From Bordetella parapertussis (GTDB lineage: Bacteria > Pseudomonadota > Gammaproteobacteria > Burkholderiales > SG8-41): a stretch of 12,213 nt of DNA. The notes beneath the pieces were generated by a model. That model did no database searches and was not told where the DNA came from. It saw nothing but the letters and a program-made list of their open reading frames with translations. Location of the stretch: the NCBI GenBank assembly GCA_945863085.1, contig CAMBCD010000047.1, positions 1 to 12,213 of the forward strand, read 5' to 3'. A program made the translations under genes and the position numbers. Shown here in pieces: positions 1-10,661 of this stretch (position 1 is its first letter; every line of letters starts with the position of its first letter).

Positions 1-804
1 GGCAATCGTCATGGGGCCGACACCGCCCGGCACCGGCGTGATCCAGCCGGCGCGTTTACTGACGGACTCGAAATCCACGTCGCCGCACAGCTTGCCGTCG
101 GCGGTCCGATTGATGCCGACAACGACCACAGCCGCGCCCGGCTTGACCATGTCGGCGGTGACCATGCGCGGCTTGCCGATTGCGCAGAAAATGATGTCGG
201 CCTGGCGCGTCATCGCCGCGAGATCCGTGGTGCGCGAATGGCAGATGGTGACTGTCGCATTGCGCTCCAGCAGCATCAGCGCCGCCGGCTTGCCGACGAT
301 GCTGCTGCGGCCGATCACCACCGCATGGCGGCCGGCGATGGGCACGCCGGAGCGCTCCAGCATCAGCATGCTGCCTGAAGGCGTGCACGGCGCGAGACTG
401 GCATGGCCATCGAGCAGTGCGCCGAGGCTGCGCCAGGTAAAACCGTCGACATCCTTGGCCAGCGCAATCCGCTGCAGCACGGTCACGGCATTGATGTGCG
501 CGGGCAGCGGCAATTGCACGAGGATGCCATGCACCTGTGGATCGCGGTTCAGTTCTTCAACTTTTTGCAGCAACTCCGCTTCTGTAGTTGCCGTCGGCAA
601 CCGGGTGTCAAAAGTGCGCACGCCCGCATCGCGGCAGGCGCGTTCCTTGCTGCGCACATACACCGCCGAAGCCTGATCATCGCCGACCAGCACCACGGCC
701 AGGCCCGGCGGCCGTCCCTGCTGCGCCAGCCGGTCGGCCCGCGTTTTCTGTTCCGCCAGGACCTGCTTCGCCATGACAACGCCGTCGATGATGATTGCGC
801 TCAT
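1..804 (-). CDS. folD: FolD, methylenetetrahydrofolate dehydrogenase/cyclohydrolase (3' end cut by window edge)
   Basis: This is a bifunctional cytosolic enzyme. It oxidises 5,10-methylene-THF with NADP+ and hydrolyses the methenyl product to 10-formyl-THF, which feeds purine and formyl-Met synthesis. Reading from ATG at 804 gives 268 codons without a stop to base 1, so about 15-20 C-terminal residues are missing compared with the usual ~285. Visible hallmarks are the catalytic Tyr49-x3-Lys53, GILVQLPLP (residues 93-101), KDVDGF with Asp120 (117-122), PCTPSG (139-144), the NADP-binding VIGRSSIVGKP (163-173) and the C-terminal PGGVGPMT signature (259-266). The segment after DVDGF reads TWRSLGALL instead of the common HPxNxGxL. 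The start is supported by a GGGA run a few bases upstream and by the usual length of the N-terminus before Tyr49. It lies 71 bases after ftsB on the same strand, so it may be read from that operon, from its own weak promoter, or both. Confidence 0.96.
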   Translation of the reverse strand, partial: MSAIIIDGVVMAKQVLAEQKTRADRLAQQGRPPGLAVVLVGDDQASAVYVRSKERACRDAGVRTFDTRLPTATTEAELLQKVEELNRDPQVHGILVQLPLPAHINAVTVLQRIALAKDVDGFTWRSLGALLDGHASLAPCTPSGSMLMLERSGVPIAGRHAVVIGRSSIVGKPAALMLLERNATVTICHSRTTDLAAMTRQADIIFCAIGKPRMVTADMVKPGAAVVVVGINRTADGKLCGDVDFESVSKRAGWITPVPGGVGPMTIA

Positions 805-875
805 CGCATCCCATTCACATTATGTTCATCTGATAACACAAGCTGAAAACACGAAATTTTTCCCTGCTCTCCCGG
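805..875 (-). promoter_or_regulatory. ftsB-folD intergenic region, weak candidate folD promoter
   Basis: This 71-base gap is more AT-rich than its surroundings. On the minus strand a CATAAT hexamer (bases 824-819) could serve as a -10 box for folD, with a poor TTTCAG-like -35 about 18 bases further upstream. Initiation there would leave a leader of only about 8 bases before the folD ATG. I see no hairpin followed by a T-run, so ftsB transcription may simply read through. Confidence 0.22.
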
Positions 876-1181
876 CTATTTCGCCGGCGGCACCGCTGCA
901 GCGGCGGCAGGAGTATCCAGCACCTGGAAAAAAATCTCGTCGCGCCGGATCATGCCCAGTTCGTTGCGTGCACGCTCCTCGACAGCCTCCAGACCCTGCT
1001 TCAGATCGCGAACCTCGGCATCCAGTGCGGCATTGCGTGCCTGCAGACCGCTGTTGGTGGCACGTTGCGACTCGATCTGGCGCTCCATCTCCCAAACGCG
1101 CAGCAGGCCGCCCTTGCCCAGCCACAGCGGATACTGGATCAGCAGGATCAGTCCGATGAGCGTGATGGCCAGCAGCCGCAT
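876..1181 (-). CDS. ftsB: FtsB, divisome septum-formation initiator (DivIC family)
   Basis: This is a small bitopic inner-membrane protein of 101 residues. In proteobacteria FtsB forms the FtsQ-FtsB-FtsL complex, which links early and late divisome proteins and activates septal peptidoglycan synthesis. The layout fits the family: a very short cytoplasmic tail, one transmembrane helix at about residues 3-22 ([18 protein letters not shown]), and a periplasmic coiled coil at about 28-70 rich in Glu/Arg/Gln/Leu. The conserved ARNELGMI/R-x-x-E block follows (71-82) and then a non-conserved Ala/Pro tail. The position directly after eno (26-base gap) is the classic proteobacterial location and strongly supports the call. 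No clear Shine-Dalgarno precedes the ATG, so translational coupling to eno is possible. The Ala/Pro-rich C-terminus (90-100) is low complexity. Confidence 0.93.
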   Translation of the reverse strand: MRLLAITLIGLILLIQYPLWLGKGGLLRVWEMERQIESQRATNSGLQARNAALDAEVRDLKQGLEAVEERARNELGMIRRDEIFFQVLDTPAAAAAVPPAK

Positions 1182-1207
1182 GGCGTCAGGCGGCCCGTAA
1201 AAACGGC

Positions 1208-2509
<1,302 letters not shown>

Positions 2510-2543
2510 TCAGTCTGGTTATCATGGTGATGCAGTCGATGGT

Positions 2544-3380
2544 TCACAGCTGGTTTTCCGCAAAGCCGCTGCGTTTGACCAGCGCATCGAGTTCAGTCAG
2601 CGTTTTCAGCAGCGCCTTCATGTGTTTCAGCGGCCAGGCATTGGGGCCATCGGACAGCGCCTTTTCCGGCTGCGGATGGGTTTCCATGAACAGGCCGGAA
2701 ATGCCGCTGGCGACCGCTGCGCGCGCCAGCACCGGCACGAACTCGCGCTGGCCGCCGCTGGTCGTGCCCTGCCCGCCGGGCAATTGCACCGAATGCGTGG
2801 CGTCAAACACCACCGGGCAGCCGGTGTTGCGCATGATCATCAGCGAGCGCATGTCGGATACCAGGTTGTTGTAGCCAAAGGACACGCCACGCTCGCAGAC
2901 CATGATGTTGTCTGCGTTGCTGGCAGCCCGCGCCTTGTCGACAACATTGACCATGTCGCCGGGCGCGAGAAACTGGCCCTTCTTGATATTGACCGGCTTG
3001 CCGGCGGATGCAACCGCGGTGATGAAATCAGTCTGCCGGCACAGGAACGCCGGGGTCTGCATCACGTCAACGGCAGCGGCAACCTGTTCGATTTCCTCGA
3101 TCGCATGCACGTCCGTCAGTATCGGTACGCCGATGGTCTTGCCGACATCGGCGAGAATTTCCAGCCCCTTGTCCATGCCCAGTCCGCGGAAAGACTTGCT
3201 TGAGCTGCGGTTGGCCTTGTCGTAGGAGGATTTGTAAATGAACGGGACCTTAAGCTCCGCACAGATGCGCTTCAGCTCGCCGGCAGTGTCCATCGCCATG
3301 GCCCGTGATTCAACGACACAGGGGCCTGCAATCAGGAAAACCGGCCGGTCGAGCCCGATTTCAAATCCGCACAGTTTCAT
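2544..3380 (-). CDS. kdsA: KdsA, 3-deoxy-8-phosphooctulonate (KDO-8-P) synthase, metal-dependent type
   Basis: This 278-residue cytosolic enzyme condenses phosphoenolpyruvate with arabinose-5-phosphate to KDO-8-phosphate, a precursor of the LPS inner core. It has the TIM-barrel DAHP/KDO8P synthase fold. Visible are [10 protein letters not shown] (16-25), the KANRSS motif binding arabinose-5-P (55-60), TDVH (89-92), RQTDF (115-119), VNIKKGQF (130-137), [11 protein letters not shown] (193-203) and [17 protein letters not shown] (232-248). Cys21 stands where the E. coli metal-independent enzyme has Asn, and His196, Glu233 and Asp244 complete the expected metal site. This places the protein in the metal-dependent class; that is an inference from residues and not a measured property. 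An AAGGA sequence lies 12 bases before the ATG, which is rather distant. The gene is separated from pyrG by 31 bases and from eno by 52 bases on the same strand. Enolase supplies the PEP this enzyme uses. Confidence 0.97.
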   Translation of the reverse strand: MKLCGFEIGLDRPVFLIAGPCVVESRAMAMDTAGELKRICAELKVPFIYKSSYDKANRSSSKSFRGLGMDKGLEILADVGKTIGVPILTDVHAIEEIEQVAAAVDVMQTPAFLCRQTDFITAVASAGKPVNIKKGQFLAPGDMVNVVDKARAASNADNIMVCERGVSFGYNNLVSDMRSLMIMRNTGCPVVFDATHSVQLPGGQGTTSGGQREFVPVLARAAVASGISGLFMETHPQPEKALSDGPNAWPLKHMKALLKTLTELDALVKRSGFAENQL

Positions 3381-3411
3381 GGCCGCAAATATTCCTTATC
3401 GGGAGCGCGGC

Positions 3412-5118
<1,707 letters not shown>

Positions 5119-5120
5119 TC

Positions 5121-5149
5121 ATTTTATCGCAATTCCCGCTCCCGGCCAA
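5121..5149 (-). promoter_or_regulatory. Candidate sigma70-type promoter for the pyrG-kdsA-eno-ftsB operon
   Basis: On the minus strand TTGGCC (5149-5144, 4 of 6 matches to the -35 consensus) is followed after exactly 17 bases by TAAAAT (5126-5121, 5 of 6 matches to the -10 consensus). Transcription would start near base 5114, leaving a leader of about 17 bases before the pyrG ATG. It lies in the 63-base gap between the ppsA stop and the pyrG start. A CCGG-ATTGG-CCGG inverted repeat overlaps the -35 side, but no T-run follows it, so I do not call a ppsA terminator. Confidence 0.55.
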
Positions 5150-5160
5150 TCCGGAAAACA

Positions 5161-7545
5161 TCAGGCAGGCTTGCCTCCGCGCGCCAGATACAGCCAGGTC
5201 TCAACCACCGTGTCGGGATTCAGTGACAGGCTCTCAATGCCCTCCTTGACCAGCCATTCCGCCAGGTCCGGATGGTCGGAAGGCCCCTGCCCGCAGATGC
5301 CCACGTATTTGTTGGCCTTGCGGCAGGCGGCAATCGCCAGGTGCAGCATGTGTTTGACCGCCGGATCACGCTCGTCAAAAGCGTCGGCAATGATCCCCGA
5401 GTCGCGATCCAGCGCCAGCGTCATCTGGGTCATGTCGTTGGAACCGATCGAAAAGCCGTCGAAATGCTCAAGGAACTGGTCGGCGAGGATCGCATTCGAC
5501 GGGATTTCGCACATCATAATGATGCGCAAGCCGTTTTTGCCGCGCTCCAGACCGTTGTCGGCGAGCAGCTTCAGCACTTTTTTGGCCTCGTCCACGGTAC
5601 GCACAAACGGCACCATGATCTCGACATTGGTGAGACCCATTTCATCGCGAACCTTTTTCATCGCCCGGCACTCGAGCTCGAAACAATCCCGGAACACTGG
5701 CGAAATGTAGCGTGAAGCGCCACGGAATCCGAGCATCGGGTTTTCTTCATGCGGCTCATAACGCGAGCCGCCGGTCAGGCTGGAGTATTCATTGGATTTG
5801 AAATCCGACAGGCGCACGATCACCGGTTTCGGCCAGAACGCCGCACCCAGCGTGGATACACCCTCGGCCAGCTTGTCGACATAAAAATCCACCGGCGTGG
5901 CATAACCCGCGCTGTGCTCTTCGACCGCCACCTTGAGGTCGGCGCTCAGGTCCGGATAGGCCAGCACCGCCTTGGGATGCACACCAATCATGCGTGCAAT
6001 GATGAATTCGAGCCGCGCCAGCCCCACGCCCTCGTTGGGCAGGCGCTGGAATTCAAAGGCCAGTTCGGGATTACCGACGTTCATGGTGATTTTCACCGGC
6101 GACTTCGGCATGCTCGAGAGTGCAAGGTCGATGATCTCGGTCTGCAATTCACCGCGATAGACAAAACCGGTGTCGCCCTCGGCACAGGATACCGTTACTG
6201 CCTTGCTGTCCTTCAGCACCTTGGTCGCATCGCCGCAACCCACCACTGCCGGGATGCCCAGTTCGCGGGCGATGATGGCCGCATGGCAGGTACGGCCGCC
6301 GCGGTTGGTGACAATCGCCGAAGCCCGCTTCATCACCGGCTCCCAGTCCGGATCGGTCATGTCGGTGACCAGCACGTCGCCGGGTTTGACGCGGTCCATC
6401 TCGGCAGCACTGGTAATCAGGCGCACCGGGCCGCTGCCGATGCGCTGTCCGATGGCACGGCCCGTGGCCAGCACTTCGGAACGTTCTTTCAGCCGGTAAC
6501 GGCGCAGGGTATCGACTTTTTCGCTGGCCTTCACCGTCTCCGGCCGCGCCTGCAGGATATACAGCTTGCCGTCGTTGCCGTCCTTGCCCCACTCGATGTC
6601 CATGGCGCGTTTGTAATGCGCCTCAATGATCATCGCGTAACGCGCCAGTTCCGTGACATCGGCATCACTGATCGAAAATTTGCGCCGCTCGGTTTCCGGC
6701 ACCTCGATGGTCTGCACTGATTTGCCTGCAGAGCGATTCTCGGTAAACACCATGCGCAGGGCCTTGGAGCCCAGGCCGCGGCGCAAGATGGCGCTTTTGC
6801 CCTCTTTCAAGCCGCGCTTATAGACATAAAACTCGTCGGGATTGACCTGCCCCTGCACCACGGTTTCACCGAGGCCGTAGGCCGAAGTGATGAACACCAC
6901 CTGATCGAAGCCGGACTCGGTATCCAGCGTAAACATCACGCCGGCGGAACCCTTGTCACTGCGCACCATGCGCTGCACGGCAGCCGACAAGGCCACCTCA
7001 TCATGGGTGAAGCCCTTGTGCACACGGTAAGAAATGGCACGGTCGTTGTACAGCGACGCGAACACCTGGCGGATCGCATCCAGCAGATTGTCGAAGCCCT
7101 GCACATTCAGATAGGTTTCCTGCTGGCCGGCAAACGAGGCATCGGGCAGATCCTCCGCCGTCGCTGAAGAACGCACGGCGAAGGTGACATCAGGGCCGGA
7201 ATCCTTGACCAGGTTTGCGTAGGCGGTTTCGAGGGCTTTGCGGAACTCCGCACTGAAGGTCTGCGTGACGATCCAGCTGCGGATTTCGCGGCCGGCCGTG
7301 GTCAGCGCATTGACGTCGTCGGTATCCAGCCCGGACAAGCGGGCTGATATTTTCTCAGCCAGTCCGTTTTGCGCCAAAAACAGGCGATAAGCATCGGAAG
7401 TCGTGGCAAAACCGCCCGGAACCCGCACACCGGCACCAGCCAACTGGCTGATCATTTCGCCCAGCGAAGCGTTTTTGCCGCCGACGCGTCCCACATCATC
7501 CATGCGCAGCGCGCCGAGATCAATCACCAGTTCCTTGCCGCTCAT
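5161..7545 (-). CDS. ppsA: PEP synthase (pyruvate, water dikinase)
   Basis: This 794-residue enzyme makes phosphoenolpyruvate, AMP and Pi from pyruvate, ATP and water. It allows gluconeogenesis from pyruvate or lactate. Domains in order are the ATP-grasp-like nucleotide-binding domain (about 15-345, with [10 protein letters not shown] 22-31, [12 protein letters not shown] 123-134 and [11 protein letters not shown] 138-148), the swivelling phosphohistidine domain (about 375-460) and the C-terminal PEP/pyruvate TIM barrel (about 480-790). The phosphohistidine motif [17 protein letters not shown] (416-432) holds His421 and the regulatory Thr419. The C-terminal motif IGSNDMTQ (700-707) and Cys751 in [11 protein letters not shown] are also intact. 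I chose ATG 7545 because it matches the family length (~792) and has AAGGGA six bases upstream. The reading frame stays open to 8037 only as an antisense shadow of ppsR. It is divergent from ppsR, which encodes its regulator. Confidence 0.98.
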   Translation of the reverse strand: MSGKELVIDLGALRMDDVGRVGGKNASLGEMISQLAGAGVRVPGGFATTSDAYRLFLAQNGLAEKISARLSGLDTDDVNALTTAGREIRSWIVTQTFSAEFRKALETAYANLVKDSGPDVTFAVRSSATAEDLPDASFAGQQETYLNVQGFDNLLDAIRQVFASLYNDRAISYRVHKGFTHDEVALSAAVQRMVRSDKGSAGVMFTLDTESGFDQVVFITSAYGLGETVVQGQVNPDEFYVYKRGLKEGKSAILRRGLGSKALRMVFTENRSAGKSVQTIEVPETERRKFSISDADVTELARYAMIIEAHYKRAMDIEWGKDGNDGKLYILQARPETVKASEKVDTLRRYRLKERSEVLATGRAIGQRIGSGPVRLITSAAEMDRVKPGDVLVTDMTDPDWEPVMKRASAIVTNRGGRTCHAAIIARELGIPAVVGCGDATKVLKDSKAVTVSCAEGDTGFVYRGELQTEIIDLALSSMPKSPVKITMNVGNPELAFEFQRLPNEGVGLARLEFIIARMIGVHPKAVLAYPDLSADLKVAVEEHSAGYATPVDFYVDKLAEGVSTLGAAFWPKPVIVRLSDFKSNEYSSLTGGSRYEPHEENPMLGFRGASRYISPVFRDCFELECRAMKKVRDEMGLTNVEIMVPFVRTVDEAKKVLKLLADNGLERGKNGLRIIMMCEIPSNAILADQFLEHFDGFSIGSNDMTQMTLALDRDSGIIADAFDERDPAVKHMLHLAIAACRKANKYVGICGQGPSDHPDLAEWLVKEGIESLSLNPDTVVETWLYLARGGKPA

Positions 7546-7629
7546 GCCGATTCCCTTGAATGTAAGGCGCTTGATTGTAAGCCGCGTCAAAAGACGATAT
7601 TTTACCGAATCCCCACTCAGGTTCCGAGC
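7546..7629. promoter_or_regulatory. Divergent ppsA/ppsR control region with a candidate ppsR promoter
   Basis: These 84 bases must drive both genes. For ppsR (plus strand) TTGTAA (7575-7580) and TATTTT (7598-7603) are separated by 17 bases, each with 4 of 6 consensus matches, giving a start near 7610. An AGG lies 9-11 bases before the ppsR ATG. For ppsA I find a TTGACG on the minus strand (complement of 7586-7591) but no convincing -10 at the right distance. A short inverted repeat CGTC-AAAA-GACG (7585-7596) lies in the spacer of the ppsR promoter. Confidence 0.4.
7556..7585. repeat. Imperfect tandem 15-base direct repeat in the ppsA/ppsR intergenic region
   Basis: TTGAATGTAAGGCGC (7556-7570) is followed immediately by TTGATTGTAAGCCGC (7571-7585), with 13 of 15 positions identical. 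The first copy begins within the ppsA ribosome-binding site and the second covers the candidate ppsR -35 box. It could be a paired operator for a regulator of PEP synthesis, or a chance duplication. Confidence 0.6.
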
Positions 7630-8454
7630 ATGAACTCCTCCCGCACCGCTTTTTTTGTATCCGATCGCACCGGCATCACCGCGGAAATGCTCGGCCACAG
7701 CCTGCTGACCCAGTTCGACGGCGTCCGCCTCAAGGAAATCACGGTGCCATTCGTTGATTCCGCGGATAAAGCCCGGGCATTTGTCCGGCAAATCAACGAT
7801 ACCGGCACCGCGGATGGTGTCCGGCCTATTGTCATCAGCACGCTGGTGAATACCGAGATTGCCGGCATCGTGGCCACCGCGAAGGCCTTGTTCCTTGATT
7901 CCTTTGAGATTTTTATTGCTCCGCTGGAGCGGGAACTGGGCGTCAAGGCCTCCCATGCCATCGGCCGCTCCCACAGTACTGATGACTTCGTGAACTACCA
8001 CCACCGGATCGAGGCGGTGAACTACGCGCTGTCGCACGATGACGGCGTGTCCAAGCGCGAACTGACCGAGGCTGACATCATTCTGGTCGGGGTTTCACGT
8101 TGCGGTAAAACACCAACCTGCCTGTACCTGGCCATGCAATTCGGCATCCGCGCTGCCAACTATCCGCTGATACCGGAGGATTTCAGCACCATGCAGCTGC
8201 CGGCACAGATCAAATCCCTGCGCGGCCGGCTGTACGGACTGACCATCCGCCCCTCCCGCCTGCAGCAGATCCGCAACGAACGCCGCCCCGGCAGCAAGTA
8301 CGCCACGCTGACCAATTGCGAATTTGAAGTGCGCGAAGCCGAAGCGCTGATGCGCCAGGAAGGCATCCCCTACCTCGATGCCACCAGCAAATCGGTCGAG
8401 GAACTGGCGACCACCATCCTGCAGGAAGCAAAGCTCGAGCGGCGGATTTACTGA
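7630..8454 (+). CDS. ppsR: PpsR, PEP synthase regulatory protein (bifunctional kinase/pyrophosphorylase, DUF299)
   Basis: This 274-residue cytosolic regulator inactivates PEP synthase by ADP-dependent phosphorylation of a threonine next to the catalytic histidine, and reactivates it by Pi-dependent phosphorolysis. Visible features are the N-terminal [12 protein letters not shown] (8-19), the central AIGRSH-x-TDDF block (110-120), the family P-loop [10 protein letters not shown] (154-163), and the NYPLIPEDF (177-185) and [11 protein letters not shown] (205-215) segments. The C-terminal [10 protein letters not shown]6[17 protein letters not shown] region (233-263) is typical. The ATG at 7630 gives the normal family length; the open frame upstream to 7369 is antisense to ppsA. 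The divergent pairing with ppsA, whose product retains the target Thr419, is the standard arrangement and confirms the partner. A strong terminator follows directly. Confidence 0.97.
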   Translation: MNSSRTAFFVSDRTGITAEMLGHSLLTQFDGVRLKEITVPFVDSADKARAFVRQINDTGTADGVRPIVISTLVNTEIAGIVATAKALFLDSFEIFIAPLERELGVKASHAIGRSHSTDDFVNYHHRIEAVNYALSHDDGVSKRELTEADIILVGVSRCGKTPTCLYLAMQFGIRAANYPLIPEDFSTMQLPAQIKSLRGRLYGLTIRPSRLQQIRNERRPGSKYATLTNCEFEVREAEALMRQEGIPYLDATSKSVEELATTILQEAKLERRIY

Positions 8455-8464
8455 GCGTTAGTAT

Positions 8465-8515
8465 TGACTAAAACATGCCAGCCTCGTCAGAGGCATGTTT
8501 TAGTCATTATTTTTT
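8465..8515 (+). terminator. Rho-independent terminator after ppsR
   Basis: A perfect 15-base inverted repeat (arms 8465-8479 and 8492-8506, with GACTAAAACATGCC as the core of the left arm) encloses a 12-base loop and is followed by ATTATTTTTT ending at 8515. It starts 10 bases after the ppsR stop. The trmH-like gene on the other strand stops at 8525. On the minus strand the same hairpin is preceded by A's but not followed by a T-run, so bidirectional action is possible but weaker. Confidence 0.92.
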
Positions 8516-8524
8516 GTGCAGTTT

Positions 8525-9304
8525 TCAACAACCCGTCTGCCGTACGCGTTCGAACAGGCACACTGCAGCCGCGGCACCGACATTCAGCGATTCCGCACGA
8601 CCCGGCATCGGGATATGCACGGTTTCATGCGCCAGCGCGGCTAGCGCCGGTGACAGGCCCGCACCTTCGTTGCCGAACAGCAGCGCCACGTCTCCGGTCA
8701 GATCCGCGTCAAACACCGCCTTGCCCTGCCCCATGCCGGTGGCAATGATGCGCCCGGCATAACCCCGGGCCAGCACTGCCAGATCCACAGCTTCGATCAC
8801 ATGCAGCGCAAAATGCGCGCCCATGCCGGCGCGCAGCACCCGCGGTGACCAGGCATGTACCGAATGCCGCGACAAGCAAACGGTGGCAATGCCCGCCGCC
8901 GCCGCTGAACGCAGGATCGAGCCGACGTTGCCCGGATCCTGGATGTCTTCGAGCCACACACTGGCACCCTGGAGCACCTGCGCTGCCGCAACCCGCGGCG
9001 TCGGCACCACGGCGATGATGCCGGTGGGTGTGGCCACCGAAGACAACTGACGGAACAAGGCATCGGACAGCAGCAGTGCGTTGTCGACCTTCAGTCTGGC
9101 CAGCAGCTGTACCACTTCAAGGTTCTCCGCACCGCCATGGCTCAACACAATCTCGTTTGGCACGCCCACATGCTCCGCGTAAGCCGCCACCAGGTGTATG
9201 CCGTCCAGCAGCGACAGTCCTGCATCACGGCGCTCGCGCGATGAATGTGCCAGCTTCAGCAGTGTGCGGAAGCGCGGGTTGTCGGCAGAGGTAATGGTTT
9301 TCAT
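8525..9304 (-). CDS. SpoU/TrmH-family RNA 2'-O-ribose methyltransferase
   Basis: This 259-residue SAM-dependent enzyme of the SPOUT class methylates a ribose 2'-OH in rRNA or tRNA; the exact target cannot be read from sequence. The N-terminal SpoU substrate-binding domain (about 1-105) is followed by the trefoil-knot catalytic domain with the three family motifs. Motif 1 is DIQDPGNVGSILRSA (120-134), with Asn126 and Arg132. Motif 2 is LLFGNEGAGLS (208-218), with Glu213. Motif 3 is IPMPGRAESLNVGAAAA (231-247), with Ser239 and Asn241. All are intact. I chose ATG 9304 (MKTITSADNPRFR), which matches the usual family N-terminus. An in-frame start at 9352 would add 16 unrelated residues and overlap the upstream gene. 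The Shine-Dalgarno is poor, and the start is only 10 bases after the senA stop, which suggests translational coupling. In other betaproteobacteria this gene type sits next to rnhB and ppsR. Confidence 0.93.
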   Translation of the reverse strand: MKTITSADNPRFRTLLKLAHSSRERRDAGLSLLDGIHLVAAYAEHVGVPNEIVLSHGGAENLEVVQLLARLKVDNALLLSDALFRQLSSVATPTGIIAVVPTPRVAAAQVLQGASVWLEDIQDPGNVGSILRSAAAAGIATVCLSRHSVHAWSPRVLRAGMGAHFALHVIEAVDLAVLARGYAGRIIATGMGQGKAVFDADLTGDVALLFGNEGAGLSPALAALAHETVHIPMPGRAESLNVGAAAAVCLFERVRQTGC

Positions 9305-9314
9305 TGGAGAGCTT

Positions 9315-10607
9315 CTATAAGGCACAAGTGCGGAATCCGGCAAACACATCACGCCGGTCCGGCATGTAGAAATTGCGCCAGGTATTACGGATCAGCCCGG
9401 CACTGGTGGCATGACAGCCGCCGCGCAGCACTTTGTGGCTGCCGAACCAGGGTTCGGAATATTCGGCATAGGGATCCCGCACAAAACCCGGGTACGGCTG
9501 GAACCAGTCGGCCGTCCACTCCCAGACATTGCCGATCATCTGGCGCAGGCCCCAGGCACTGTCGCCGGCGGCACAGGCACCGACCGGCACACAACAACCG
9601 GCAGTTCCGTACAGATTTGCGGTTTCCGCTGCAGGCGCGGCATCCCCCCAGGGATAACGGCGTTTAATACCGGGCATGCTTGGGACAGTCGCCGCAGCAA
9701 ACTCCCATTCCGCCTCGGTCGGCAGACGCCGGCCGGCCCAGCGACACCACGCGGCGGCCTCATGCCAGTTGACGTGAATCACCGGTTCGTCATCCGCAAG
9801 CCTTTCTTCACGGTCAAAATAACGCCGTCGCCAGGCGCCACCTTCGCGCCGCCAGTACAGGGGCGCGGTCGCGGTTTCGCGGGTACGCCATTCCCAGCCC
9901 TCATGATCCCACCAGCGTTGTTCGCGATACCCCCCGGCATCAACGAATTCGGCAAACTGCGCATTGGTCACCGGCGCACGCGCCATGCGGAACGGCCGCA
10001 CATCGACCGCATGCGACCATTTTTCGTTGTCGAAGACAAAATCGCCGTCATCCGCCGCACCCAGGTGAAAAGGCCCGCCGGGAATCTCCACCTCACCCGG
10101 ACAGGAACCGCCAGCGATGGTACGCGTCGGCCGGGGGGGCTCCGGATAGGCCAGCGTCTGCCGCGTATAAGTCAAAGCCTCGGCATGCATCTCTTCATGC
10201 AAGGCGCAGAGTTGCGCAAAATACTGCAGGGCCGGATCGCCGGCATCGCGCATCAGGCGTTCGTCCACTGCGGCGCGGACATCGGCCAGATAGCGCAATG
10301 TGGCCGCGACCTCCGGCAGCGGCAGGTCCCAGCGCAGGCGATGCGCCACCTTTGCCGAATCGTAGAGCGCATCCGCCCCCGGCATCAGGCTCGCTGACAC
10401 CCTGCCATCCTGCCTGCGGCGCAGGCACCAGTATTCCTGGAACCAGCCGAGGTGACCGAGCTCCCACAACGGCGGATTGACGATCTCCAGCCTGGGCCCC
10501 AGCCACTGCTCGCCCGCGAGGCCGTCGATGAGCTCCAATGTGCGCGTGCGCGCAGCATCGAGCATGGCGCTCAATGCGGGAACGACACCTTGTTCAATAA
10601 CATTCAT
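9315..10607 (-). CDS. senA: SenA, selenoneine synthase (EgtB-like nonheme iron enzyme)
   Basis: This 430-residue protein has the two-domain EgtB layout. The DinB-like N-terminal domain (about 8-155) carries the predicted iron triad: His52 in ELGHLGWF plus His137 and His141 in HEEMH. The C-terminal formylglycine-generating/sulfatase-modifying-type domain (about 170-430) includes IPGGPFHLG (175-183), VNWHEAAAWCRWAGRRLPTEAEWE (279-302), GNVWEWTADWF (359-369), VLRGGCHAT (393-401) and the ending DRRDVFAGFRTCAL. By itself it could be an ergothioneine EgtB. I call it SenA because a senB-like gene is divergently adjacent and no egtD is nearby. Known SenA uses oxygen to join selenium from a selenosugar to hercynine, giving selenoneine. 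ATG 10607 is chosen because the open frame beyond it is antisense to senB. No clear ribosome site precedes it, so a short or nearly leaderless mRNA is likely. A run of seven C's (coding strand; bases 10139-10133) lies in the interdomain linker. Confidence 0.85.
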   Translation of the reverse strand: MNVIEQGVVPALSAMLDAARTRTLELIDGLAGEQWLGPRLEIVNPPLWELGHLGWFQEYWCLRRRQDGRVSASLMPGADALYDSAKVAHRLRWDLPLPEVAATLRYLADVRAAVDERLMRDAGDPALQYFAQLCALHEEMHAEALTYTRQTLAYPEPPRPTRTIAGGSCPGEVEIPGGPFHLGAADDGDFVFDNEKWSHAVDVRPFRMARAPVTNAQFAEFVDAGGYREQRWWDHEGWEWRTRETATAPLYWRREGGAWRRRYFDREERLADDEPVIHVNWHEAAAWCRWAGRRLPTEAEWEFAAATVPSMPGIKRRYPWGDAAPAAETANLYGTAGCCVPVGACAAGDSAWGLRQMIGNVWEWTADWFQPYPGFVRDPYAEYSEPWFGSHKVLRGGCHATSAGLIRNTWRNFYMPDRRDVFAGFRTCAL

Positions 10608-10661
10608 CAGGCGGGCGGGTTTGTTATATTGGCCCCGAAGTGTATCCGGATAATCCTGCTG
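10608..10661. promoter_or_regulatory. Divergent senA/senB promoter region with overlapping -10-like boxes
   Basis: Only 54 bases separate the two start codons, so both promoters must lie here or reach into the genes. The AT-rich stretch TTTGTTATATTGG (10620-10632) offers TATATT (10625-10630) for senB and, on the other strand, TATAAC (10628-10623) for senA, so the two -10 boxes would overlap. Implied leaders are about 25 bases for senB and about 9 bases for senA. I find no good -35 on either side, which would fit an activator-dependent promoter or simply a weak one. Confidence 0.4.

Noticed and set aside
11..676. 221-codon plus-strand open frame at the left edge
   Set aside because: It is antisense to folD, whose minus-strand frame carries all the family motifs.
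1182..1207. Possible hairpin terminator between eno and ftsB
   Set aside because: The GGCCG...CGGGCC pairing needs a bulge and has no T-run after it. Read-through into ftsB is more likely.
5127..5160. Possible ppsA terminator (CCGG-ATTGG-CCGG)
   Set aside because: The stem is only four bases with no T-tract, and it overlaps the pyrG promoter.
5749..6720. 323-codon plus-strand open frame opposite ppsA
   Set aside because: Same shadow effect. The ppsA reading is complete with intact motifs.
7546..8037. N-terminal extension of the ppsA frame by 164 residues
   Set aside because: It lies antisense to ppsR and has no PEP synthase similarity. ATG 7545 has a good ribosome site and gives the family length.
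9315..10607. Annotation as ergothioneine EgtB or a sulfatase-modifying factor
   Set aside because: The domain set fits EgtB, but the adjacent SenB-type gene makes SenA the better call. Ergothioneine synthesis remains the main alternative.
10452..10661. N-terminal extension of the senB frame
   Set aside because: It is antisense to senA, and the family starts at the MKI Rossmann strand.
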